Below are positions 1 to 7,597 of a stretch of DNA of 7,597 bases, one piece after another; the first letter of the stretch is position 1, and every line of letters starts with the position of its first letter. Origin of the DNA: Verrucomicrobia bacterium 12-59-8 (GTDB lineage Bacteria > Verrucomicrobiota > Verrucomicrobiae > Verrucomicrobiales > Verrucomicrobiaceae); the NCBI GenBank assembly GCA_002279765.1, contig NCCR01000204.1, forward strand, positions 1 through 7,597, written 5' to 3'. The position numbers and the translations under genes were made by a program. The notes below the pieces were generated by a model. The model did no database searches. It was not told the DNA's origin and was given only the letters and a program-made list of their open reading frames with translations.

Positions 1-271
1 AACTGGACAACTTTGCTTCGCACGCGTCCCGCAGCATGGCCCACCAAGCAAACAGCCAAAGCAATCGTTTACTTTTGGCGAACGGAAAACGTGCGTGCTA
101 CAAGCTGAGACAACTAGCCTTCGAAAGATTTAAACAGTTTTTTCCATTCTTGCCGTCCGAAGAAAACCAAGCTCTTGGACTACATGGCCGGAAACAGAAA
201 AGATGTGCCTGAAAATCGAAAGGGAAATGGAGGCACTGGATTCTTCCCGGAGAAGACGATAAGGATACGCA
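1..271. other. Region without a supportable gene, upstream of the GNAT gene
   Basis: No reading frame here has both a plausible start and recognisable protein content. The plus-strand frame 1 is stopped by TGA at 106-108 and TAG at 115-117; it then stays open to 357, but its product (Lys/Arg/Gly-rich) matches nothing I know and it runs into the GNAT gene in another frame. On the minus strand a short frame leaves the window through the left edge from an ATG at 35-37 and could be the start of a gene lying to the left, but twelve codons are too few to judge. By eye the stretch is less GC-rich than the DNA to the right of 1150. It must contain the promoter of the GNAT gene, but I see no convincing -35/-10 pair. 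Confidence 0.5.
261..265 (+). promoter_or_regulatory. Ribosome binding site deciding the GTG start of the GNAT gene
   Basis: AAGGA lies 6 nt before the GTG at 272-274. It is the best Shine-Dalgarno match in the window, and it supports the GTG rather than a later ATG as the start. Most of the minus-strand genes here have no comparable site. Confidence 0.7.
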
Positions 272-787
272 GTGAACCAAACCTTCATCATCGAACCCCT
301 CGACCCGGCGAAACACAGTCGGGAGGCGTTCGATTGTGGAGTGCCGGTCTTAAATGACTTCCTGCGTTCGCGAGCACGAAAGGAGATGGAGGCCGGCACG
401 TCCGTTTGTTTTGTGATCGTGCCCGAAGACGATCCCAAGATGATCGCAGGCTATTACACATTGTCGTCGGCCACAGTTCTTCGCAGCGAGTTGCCGGAGT
501 CCGTGACGAAGAAGCTGCCTCGTTACCCTGAGTTTCCAGCGACTTTGCTCGGCAGGCTGGCGCGTGATGTGCGATTCAAGAGGCGGTACATTGGAGACCG
601 GCTGATGGCAAGCGTAATGCACCGCTCTGTACAGGCTTCAAAGGAGGTCGCATCCTGGGCTATAATCACCGACCCCAAGGATGATCGTGCGCGGGCCTTC
701 TACACAGCCTTTGGTTTTCAGGAGCTGACAGAGACGCGTCAGTTCATCACCATGAAAACTGCCACAAATTGGCTCAGCGCTCGGTGA
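272..787 (+). CDS. GNAT-family N-acetyltransferase, TacT-like probable toxin
   Basis: A 171-residue protein of the GNAT group that includes the TacT/AtaT-type toxins, which use acetyl-CoA to acetylate the amino acid carried on charged tRNAs and so stop translation. Visible family marks are the N-terminal FDCG segment (residues 20-23) followed by LNDFL, the GYYTLSS strand (60-66), the PATLLGRLARD strand (89-99), and the C-terminal AFYTAFGF segment (142-149), whose Tyr144 corresponds to the conserved catalytic-region tyrosine. The length is normal for the family. The acetyl-CoA phosphate loop, normally R/Q-x-x-G-x-G/A, reads RFKRRYIG at 101-108, so two of the usual glycines are replaced by Arg and Tyr and activity may be altered. 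The start is GTG with a good ribosome binding site. Its presumed antitoxin is not upstream but downstream on the opposite strand, overlapping by 14 bp. Assignment to the acetyltransferase fold is firm; the toxin role is inferred from family and neighbour. Confidence 0.88.
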   Translation: MNQTFIIEPLDPAKHSREAFDCGVPVLNDFLRSRARKEMEAGTSVCFVIVPEDDPKMIAGYYTLSSATVLRSELPESVTKKLPRYPEFPATLLGRLARDVRFKRRYIGDRLMASVMHRSVQASKEVASWAIITDPKDDRARAFYTAFGFQELTETRQFITMKTATNWLSAR

Positions 788-1067
788 CGGTCTTACGATG
801 CAGCTCAAGAGCTGCACGCATGCGCTTCGCCGGCGCTTTAGGCGGAGCAAGAAGGGCGTTCACAAACCGCCGGGACTCCACTTGATTGAGTTTCAAGGTG
901 TCATGCCGACGAACAACCTTCTCCGCCGCCACTTTGACATGGGACATCACAAATACCGCGACAGAGCAGCCCTCAAGATCAGCGGCACGCTCTAGCAAAG
1001 CTTTGTCCTCCGCCGTAACCCGGGCGACAAGCCGGTTTGACCGACGCGATGTGACTAGTGCAGGCAT
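774..1067 (-). CDS. DUF1778-family ribbon-helix-helix antitoxin (TacA-like)
   Basis: A 97-residue protein matching the DUF1778 antitoxins that partner GNAT toxins. Residues 11-17 (NRLVARV) form the DNA-contacting strand of a ribbon-helix-helix, followed by helix TAEDKALLERAADLEG (18-33) and a second helix from about 35 to 54. The C-terminal part, with FVNALL (68-73), a Pro-rich turn (75-79) and RMRAALELH (82-90), resembles the family segment that wraps around and neutralises the toxin. I chose the ATG at 1065-1067 because the fold starts just after it; the frame is open back to an ATG at 1139, but the added 24 residues look unlike the family. No Shine-Dalgarno sequence is visible. The family normally precedes its toxin in one operon; here it runs head-on into it, with stop codons 774-776 (this gene) and 785-787 (toxin). 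Autorepression through the repeats at its start is likely by analogy. Confidence 0.85.
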   Translation of the reverse strand: MPALVTSRRSNRLVARVTAEDKALLERAADLEGCSVAVFVMSHVKVAAEKVVRRHDTLKLNQVESRRFVNALLAPPKAPAKRMRAALELHRKTVTER

Positions 1068-1138
1068 GGTTTTGTATGCCAAAGTGTGCCACATTGCTTC
1101 TAAAAAGCAATGTGGCATTTTAATCCAGTATAACGGCA
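1063..1138 (-). promoter_or_regulatory. Candidate operator and promoter region of the antitoxin gene
   Basis: Five TGCC/GGCA cores fall in this stretch: GGCA at 1063-1066, TGCC at 1077-1080, TGCC at 1087-1090, GGCA at 1114-1117 and GGCA at 1135-1138. The second and third are spaced by 10 bp and the fourth and fifth by 21 bp, close to one and two helical turns, as expected for cooperative ribbon-helix-helix binding. The first and second form GGCAT/ATGCC arms around the start codon. A possible -10 on the minus strand is TATACT (1127-1132), but its -35 is weak and lies over the end of the isocitrate dehydrogenase gene. That this is the antitoxin's own operator is inference. Confidence 0.4.
1087..1117. 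repeat. Perfect 13-bp inverted repeat; operator or terminator hairpin
   Basis: TGCCACATTGCTT at 1087-1099 and its exact reverse complement at 1105-1117 are separated by 5 nt. On the minus strand it lies 32 nt past the stop codon of the isocitrate dehydrogenase gene and could end its transcript, although the tail after the stem is only weakly T-rich. On the plus strand the stem is followed by ATTTTAAT, a somewhat better tail. It also sits 19 bp before the antitoxin start codon and contains two of the TGCC/GGCA cores, so it could be bound by the antitoxin. The repeat itself is certain; its role is not. Confidence 0.6.
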
Positions 1139-1148
1139 CCTTCGCCTT

Positions 1149-3503
<2,355 letters not shown>

Positions 3504-3520
3504 CTAGGCGATGCCCCGAC

Positions 3521-4000
3521 TCAGCACGCTGCAGCTGGCGCGCCGGTGAGCAGGCTGTCCATTTTGTCCATGCAGGAACCCCAGCCGGTGTTGTGGTTGC
3601 CACGGCTTTCGGCGGAGGGGAAGCCCGTGTGGGTCAGGGTGAGTTCGGTTTGATCGCCGATAGCTTTGAACTCCACGGACACGAGCGAATGGCAGCCAGC
3701 CCAGTCTGCATCGTCCTCATACGTCCAGGTGTAGGCGACCTTCGCAGGCGGCGTGATCTCACAATAGACACCCGTGATGCTGAAAGCCTCTTCGCTTTCG
3801 AGCCCGCAGGCTTCGATGCGGAAGCCACCACCAACGCGGAAGTCGGAGGTGCAGGAAGTGACCTTCACGTGGCCGCAGCCAAACCATTGCGGGATGGATT
3901 CAGCGGAGGTGAAGGCGGCGAACACGCGCTCGCGCGGTGCCTTGAACAGGCGGGTGAGTTTCAGGGTGTCGTTGGCGGGGGTGGTGGTCGTGGTGCTCAT
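3521..4000 (-). CDS. SRPBCC (START/AHSA1-like) domain protein
   Basis: A 159-residue cytoplasmic protein of the AHSA1-like branch of the SRPBCC superfamily, a helix-grip fold with a deep hydrophobic cavity for a small ligand. Typical marks are LTRLFKAPRERVFAAFT (15-31), the Trp-Phe pair at 39-40, DFRVGGGFRIE (53-63), GVYCEITPPAKVAYTW (77-92), TELTLTHTGF (118-127) and the C-terminal helix beginning NHNTGWGSCMDKM (135-147). It covers the whole domain. It holds seven cysteines (42, 50, 65, 80, 103, 143, 159), which seems many for the family. Its ATG overlaps the stop codon of the ArsR-type gene as ATGA, so translation is probably coupled, and I see no separate ribosome binding site. This ArsR-plus-SRPBCC pairing is common in bacteria; the ligand or reaction is generally unknown and cannot be told here. 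Confidence 0.92.
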   Translation of the reverse strand: MSTTTTTPANDTLKLTRLFKAPRERVFAAFTSAESIPQWFGCGHVKVTSCTSDFRVGGGFRIEACGLESEEAFSITGVYCEITPPAKVAYTWTYEDDADWAGCHSLVSVEFKAIGDQTELTLTHTGFPSAESRGNHNTGWGSCMDKMDSLLTGAPAAAC

Positions 4001-4362
4001 GATTTGGTTTGGTGAGGGGATTTTTCAGAGGGTGGTTTCTCCACAAGAGCGGCGAGCCTGTCGAAGCTGCCTTCCCAGAACTGGCGATGATGTTCGATCC
4101 AGTTCACGGCTTCGCGGAGAGGTTTGGGATTGGCTTGAATGAAGTGCGTGCGGCCTTCGATGCGCCGCTTGAGCAGCCCCGCGTTTTCCATCACCCGCAG
4201 GTGTTTGGAAACGGCCGGCAGCGACATCTTCAGCGGCTCGGCGAGATCGCCCACCGTGGACTCACCGTCGAGCAGGCGCGTCAGCAGCCCTCGGCGCGTG
4301 GCGTCTGACAGCGCAGCAAATACGAGATCAAGCAGCAGGGTCTGTTGGGCGGGACGTTTCAT
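3997..4362 (-). CDS. ArsR/SmtB-family winged-helix transcriptional repressor
   Basis: A 121-residue DNA-binding protein of the ArsR family. Residues 13-31 (LVFAALSDATRRGLLTRLL) are the family's opening helix pair, TVGDLAEPLKMSLPAVSKHLRVMENAGLL (36-64) is the helix-turn-helix, and residues 65-77 form the wing. The C-terminal helix with WIEHHRQFWEGSFDRLAALVE (88-108) is the dimerisation element usual in ArsR proteins that travel with SRPBCC partners. The protein has no cysteine at all, so it cannot use the ELCVCDL-type metal site of classical ArsR; it probably responds to a different signal. It is the first gene of a two-gene operon. A perfect palindrome 30 bp before its start codon overlaps the likely promoter, so negative autoregulation is expected. 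No good Shine-Dalgarno sequence is seen, and the start is set by the ATG that opens the conserved fold. Confidence 0.93.
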   Translation of the reverse strand: MKRPAQQTLLLDLVFAALSDATRRGLLTRLLDGESTVGDLAEPLKMSLPAVSKHLRVMENAGLLKRRIEGRTHFIQANPKPLREAVNWIEHHRQFWEGSFDRLAALVEKPPSEKSPHQTKS

Positions 4363-4388
4363 GATTTCACGCGTTCAAGGTGGCAGAA

Positions 4389-4419
4389 ACTATAGTTAAC
4401 CATTTGGTTAACTATTCAA
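4389..4419 (-). promoter_or_regulatory. Likely promoter of the arsR-SRPBCC operon
   Basis: On the minus strand TTGAAT (4419-4414) can serve as -35 and TATAGT (4394-4389) as -10, five of six bases matching TATAAT. The 19-bp spacer is longer than ideal. Transcription would begin near 4382, giving a short leader of about 20 nt. The spacer is almost wholly occupied by the palindromic operator, so a bound repressor would block RNA polymerase. Confidence 0.5.
4392..4415. promoter_or_regulatory. Perfect 24-bp palindrome, probable ArsR operator
   Basis: ATAGTTAACCA (4392-4402) and TGGTTAACTAT (4405-4415) are exact reverse complements around a 2-bp TT centre. AT-rich interrupted dyads of this size are the standard binding sites of ArsR-family dimers. 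It lies 30 bp upstream of the ArsR start codon and between the putative -35 and -10 elements. It is not followed by a T-tract in a way that suggests a terminator. I see no second copy of the full palindrome in the window. Confidence 0.8.
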
Positions 4420-4459
4420 GCGCAAATTTCGGGAACTGCATGACTGCAGGGAATCAGCC

Positions 4460-6199
4460 CTACCTCACCGCGTCTCGAATCACCGGCATGAGCAGCTCCG
4501 CCACAAGCTGCTGCCCGAGGTCATTCGGATGCATGCCGTCGAGCAGCATTCCATCAATCGTAGTCTTGTGCTTCGCGGCAAATTCAGGATACGCGGCGCG
4601 CACATCCACCAGCGGCACTTTCATCTCCGCCGCGAGCTTGCGCAGCGCCTCGTTATAGCTGGCGAGCGTCGGCGACTCGAAGCCGTCTTCGGCAGCCGCA
4701 TCGTAAGGCGGCTTGCCGTACATCTCCTTGAGCTTCGGCGTCCAGCGCAGCGGATTCGTCGTCATGAGGATGACCTTGGCCTTCGCATTTTGCGCAGCGG
4801 TGATCATGATGCGCAAATTGAGGAGGTATTCCCCCAAAGGCACGCGTGGCTTGGCGGCGGGCGGGTTCTTCCACACATCCACGACGCTGTCATTGATGCC
4901 GAACTGCATGACCACCACCCGAGGCTTGTATTTCAGCACGTCGGTCTCCATGCGCTTGCGCGCGTCCCGTGTGGTGTTGCCGCCGACGCCTGCATTGTAA
5001 ACGCCGAGCGTGGAGCCGACGCTTTGCAGCGCGGCTTCCACACGCGTGGCATACACCTTGAGGCTGCCGCGCGGGGCGGTGGTGGAATCGCCAAACATGA
5101 TGATGCCGCCAGGCTTGGGCACCGACTTGGGCGCTGGCACAAACACAGGAATCTCACCGGCAGCGAGATCAGCGGTGTTGACCTTCATGCGCAGGCCGCC
5201 CTGCATGGTGGTGATCCACAGTTCTCCCGCTTTGCGCTCATACAGATAAGGATACGACACGCGGCCACCCGCTCCATAATTCGCCGCCACGATGACGGGC
5301 TTCGACCACGTGGCTGTTTCATCGTCCGAAAATGCGAGCGACAGCTCCGCGCGGCTCGCGCCGCTGTTCGGATCATGCCTCGGTGGCGCATTCCACAGCA
5401 GCGCGATGCGGCCATCGCTCAAACGCGCCATCTGCGGGCAGCAGGTGACGGAGGCGATCTTGGTTTGCTGCAATCCCTCCCACTTCAAACCATCGCGCGA
5501 GGTCGCCTGCCACAGAAAGCCTGCCTCCGTGCGCAGCAGCAGATAGAGCGAGCCATCCTTGCGCTCGATGACCGTGCCTTCGAGCGAGCCCGCGTGATCG
5601 TGCGTGCCCACGCCGTAATCGAGCATATCACCGCGCTGCCAGCTCTTGCCGAGATCGTCCGAAACCCACATCACCGTGGCATGCCGCCACTGCGGGATGA
5701 TTTCCTGCCCCACCAGCACGATGCGCCCCGACTTCATCTGGATCATCGAGTGAATGCAGCCGCACCACGGATCACTGAGCTTCACCGGCGTCTCCCACGT
5801 CTTGCCATCATCCGTGCTGCGGCAGGAGTAGGTCGGCAGCACGAAGTCCCGCCATGATACACCCTTCTCTCCCCAGTGCCAGCCCTTGGGTTGGGCGCGT
5901 TCCGTACTGTTCATCCATGCGGAAATGATGACGCCTTCTTTGGTTCGCAGCAGCGCGCGCTCATTGCTCACGGAGAACTTCGCAGGCTCGGCAAACAACG
6001 CGGAGTTGCTCCAGGTCCGGCCTTCATCCGTACTGCGCAGCGCGTTTGCGGCATCGATGCACAGCACGCCGCCATCTGCCGTGCTGACAAACGGCCCCTG
6101 ATGCGTGAAGGGCAGCGCCGCCGCCTTCGGATGCAGGGTGGGTGATTCAGCGGCGAAGGCGGTGACGGTGGCAGTGAGGAGCAGCAGGAACAATCTCAT
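4460..6199 (-). CDS. Exported sialidase-like (BNR) protein fused to an SGNH esterase domain
   Basis: A 579-residue secreted or periplasmic protein. Residues 1-16 (MRLFLLLLTATVTAFA) are a signal peptide with probable cleavage after AFA. The first domain, about 30-350, is a BNR_2/sialidase-like beta-propeller with Asp-boxes STDEGRTW (56-63), STDDGKTW (128-135) and SDDLGKSW (180-187), plus two degenerate ones at 234-240 and 291-298; GGRVSYPYLY (311-320) is also family-like. The N-terminal FRIP arginine motif of true sialidases is not visible, so sialic acid as substrate is doubtful. The second domain, about 365-579, is an SGNH/GDSL hydrolase: GDS with nucleophile Ser372, the Gly of NAGVGG (402-407), GIND with Asn436, and DGMHPND with Asp554 and His557. 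All four blocks are present, so esterase activity, probably glycan deacylation, is likely. The frame is open 18 codons earlier, but I prefer the ATG that opens the signal peptide. It follows the CBM9-like gene by 22 nt, probably in one operon. Confidence 0.88.
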   Translation of the reverse strand: MRLFLLLLTATVTAFAAESPTLHPKAAALPFTHQGPFVSTADGGVLCIDAANALRSTDEGRTWSNSALFAEPAKFSVSNERALLRTKEGVIISAWMNSTERAQPKGWHWGEKGVSWRDFVLPTYSCRSTDDGKTWETPVKLSDPWCGCIHSMIQMKSGRIVLVGQEIIPQWRHATVMWVSDDLGKSWQRGDMLDYGVGTHDHAGSLEGTVIERKDGSLYLLLRTEAGFLWQATSRDGLKWEGLQQTKIASVTCCPQMARLSDGRIALLWNAPPRHDPNSGASRAELSLAFSDDETATWSKPVIVAANYGAGGRVSYPYLYERKAGELWITTMQGGLRMKVNTADLAAGEIPVFVPAPKSVPKPGGIIMFGDSTTAPRGSLKVYATRVEAALQSVGSTLGVYNAGVGGNTTRDARKRMETDVLKYKPRVVVMQFGINDSVVDVWKNPPAAKPRVPLGEYLLNLRIMITAAQNAKAKVILMTTNPLRWTPKLKEMYGKPPYDAAAEDGFESPTLASYNEALRKLAAEMKVPLVDVRAAYPEFAAKHKTTIDGMLLDGMHPNDLGQQLVAELLMPVIRDAVR

Positions 6200-6221
6200 G
6201 GTCGTTCTTGTACGCACCGAA

Positions 6222-7597
6222 TCACTGTCCTCGTGCTTTTTGCACTTCAGCAATGGATTTCAGAATGTTCTCCCGCCACACGCCTTGCAGCTTCTCAGGT
6301 TCGGCGCGGTTCAGCGCGCTCAGAGCTTCATCATACTTCTTCTGCCGCGTCAAAACGTGCGCGATGCCCTGCAGCGCGCCATATTCATCCGCACCGCCGA
6401 TGCGCGGACGATCAGCCACGATGGCACGATAAGCGGCCAGGGCCTGCTCGTCGTTTTGCAGGTTGCGCTCGCGGTTCTGCGCCTGCGCGAGGAGCAGGGC
6501 ATCCCGCGCTCGCGGCTCGCTGACCCATGGCAGGGCCGCGCTGAAATCCGCTTCGGCTTTGCCGCCGTCCTTCGCAATATAATAAGCCTGACCACGGGCA
6601 TGATACCCCACGCCACGCTGCCAGAAGGGCCACTTGTTGAAGTCCTCGTTCGCGAACTGCGCGATGACCTCCGGCGCTTTACCCGTGGCGAGCAGGTGTT
6701 GCATCTGCGCGGTCTTTTTCACCACATCGACAGGAATACGCTCGATGATCGGCCCGGCGTCCGCTCGGCTAAGCAGCGCAGCCTGCTCCAGCGCGGCGGC
6801 CTTTTGCACATCGCTGAGCTTCCCCTCCGCCAGCGCCAGGAATCCTGCGGCTTTGCGCTTCTGCGTGGCATCGCGGAAACCGATGACGAAATCGGTGATG
6901 CTGGGATCAGCGTCAAACGCATGCGATTTGCCATCATAAAAATGTGCGAATTTCAGCGGCTCATGGAAGCCATCAGTTCCGGTGGGCGAGAGCGCGCTGA
7001 GTTCCTGGCCGTCTTCACGGATGCGCTGGCGGCAGAGATTCACATGCCATGGCAGGCTCTGCGTGGGCTTGCGGCCGATGACCTGATGCAGCGGATCATT
7101 TTCGTCCTGCGTGACAGGGATGCGGATCTCCACGGTCCAGTGATCATCCGCAATGTGCGTGGCCACTTCCGCCTTGGAGTCCCAGCCAAACCACTGACCC
7201 CGCGATGCGCCGCGATCCAGATCCACGATGTGGCCCGCAGGACTGACGGCGATCTGATAATACGAGTGCGTTTCCGTGGCGAGTTCGATCTCGATGGCAT
7301 CGCCATGCCACAGCGCCTGATCCTCATTGCGCGTGGAGGTGGTGTTGGGCTTTTCGCCCGGATGCTCATCGCAGCGGATGGCGAAGCAGACACTGTTGCC
7401 CTGCCAGCCTGCCTTGAATGACGTGCCAAAAGTGGGCACGCGGCCTGTCTGCAGCTCGCGAAATTTGCCCGTGGCAGCAGTGGCGCATTTCTGCCAGCAG
7501 GCATCATCGAGCTTGCCATCGATCACGATGCCCTCCGCCTCACCGACGAGGCGCACGCTGGGCACCGGACCGCGCTGCTGGCCGAGCTGCTGAGCTT
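6222..7597 (-). CDS. CBM9-like carbohydrate-binding protein with TPR-like tail, 5' end outside window
   Basis: The frame is open to the right edge, so the start is missing; the first visible residues form a Gln/Gly-rich linker (AQQLGQQRGP). Counting from the valine codon at 7563-7565, residues 12 to about 208 resemble a family 9 carbohydrate-binding (DOMON-like) domain: IDGKLDDACW (15-24), FKAGWQGNSVCFAIRCDE (50-67), ALWHGDAIEIEL (84-95), YYQIAVSPAGHIVD (102-115), WTVEIRIPV (143-151) and PWHVNLCRQR (172-181). The remaining 240 or so residues are helical and Ala-rich and end in TPR-like repeats (for example the segment around ALAAYRAIVADRP and the one around KKYDEALSALNRAEPEK). No catalytic motif is visible in this part; an enzyme domain could lie upstream. 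The GTG at 7563-7565 is unlikely to be the start because there is no ribosome binding site and the frame continues. The stop lies 22 nt before the sialidase-like gene, so the two probably work on the same glycan. Confidence 0.82.
   Translation of the reverse strand, partial: AQQLGQQRGPVPSVRLVGEAEGIVIDGKLDDACWQKCATAATGKFRELQTGRVPTFGTSFKAGWQGNSVCFAIRCDEHPGEKPNTTSTRNEDQALWHGDAIEIELATETHSYYQIAVSPAGHIVDLDRGASRGQWFGWDSKAEVATHIADDHWTVEIRIPVTQDENDPLHQVIGRKPTQSLPWHVNLCRQRIREDGQELSALSPTGTDGFHEPLKFAHFYDGKSHAFDADPSITDFVIGFRDATQKRKAAGFLALAEGKLSDVQKAAALEQAALLSRADAGPIIERIPVDVVKKTAQMQHLLATGKAPEVIAQFANEDFNKWPFWQRGVGYHARGQAYYIAKDGGKAEADFSAALPWVSEPRARDALLLAQAQNRERNLQNDEQALAAYRAIVADRPRIGGADEYGALQGIAHVLTRQKKYDEALSALNRAEPEKLQGVWRENILKSIAEVQKARGQ

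Noticed and set aside
175..357. A 60-codon plus-strand frame before and into the GNAT gene
   Set aside because: I first checked it as a possible antitoxin in the usual upstream position, but it has no ribbon-helix-helix strand or other DUF1778 features, and it runs 86 bp into the GNAT gene.
4434..4459. Small dyads (CTGCA/TGCAG and AGGG/CCCT) after the sialidase-SGNH stop codon
   Set aside because: The stems are only 4-5 bp and lack a T-tract, so I do not call a terminator there.
4529..5857. A 442-codon open frame on the plus strand
   Set aside because: Antisense to the sialidase-SGNH gene, with Arg/His-rich low-complexity content typical of a shadow frame.
6105..7421. A 438-codon open frame on the plus strand
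   Set aside because: Antisense to the CBM9-like gene; no recognisable domain.

Overview
The window looks like chromosomal DNA from a free-living, fairly GC-rich Gram-negative bacterium. A secreted sialidase-like/SGNH-esterase protein encoded beside a CBM9-like protein, sparse Shine-Dalgarno sequences and a monomeric-type isocitrate dehydrogenase together suggest the Planctomycetota/Verrucomicrobiota group, most likely Verrucomicrobiota. That placement is inference from gene content; no rRNA or other marker is present.

Layout. Positions 1-271 hold no gene I can support. Positions 272-1067 hold a probable toxin-antitoxin pair: a GNAT acetyltransferase of the TacT type on the plus strand (GTG start, clear ribosome binding site) and a DUF1778 ribbon-helix-helix antitoxin on the minus strand. 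Unusually, the two genes converge and their 3' ends overlap by 14 bp, instead of forming the usual antitoxin-toxin operon. The antitoxin start region contains repeated TGCC/GGCA cores and a perfect 13-bp inverted repeat, a possible autoregulatory operator that may double as a terminator for the next gene.

Everything from 774 to 7597 is on the minus strand, so transcription there runs right to left. Starting from the right: a CBM9-like protein with a TPR-like tail (its 5' end lies outside the window) is followed after 22 nt by an exported protein that joins a five-bladed BNR/sialidase-like domain to an SGNH esterase domain. These two look like one operon for attacking an extracellular, probably acylated, glycan. 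Next comes a two-gene regulatory operon, an ArsR-family repressor and an SRPBCC/AHSA1 protein overlapping by ATGA, headed by a perfect 24-bp palindrome inside the promoter and closed by a strong intrinsic terminator. Last is a complete monomeric NADP-dependent isocitrate dehydrogenase of 740 residues with its active-site residues intact.

The most unusual points are the tail-to-tail arrangement of the GNAT/DUF1778 pair, the altered acetyl-CoA loop of the GNAT protein, and the sialidase-like/SGNH fusion whose N-terminus lacks the usual FRIP arginine motif. I see no rRNA, tRNA, CRISPR array, insertion sequence or replication origin.
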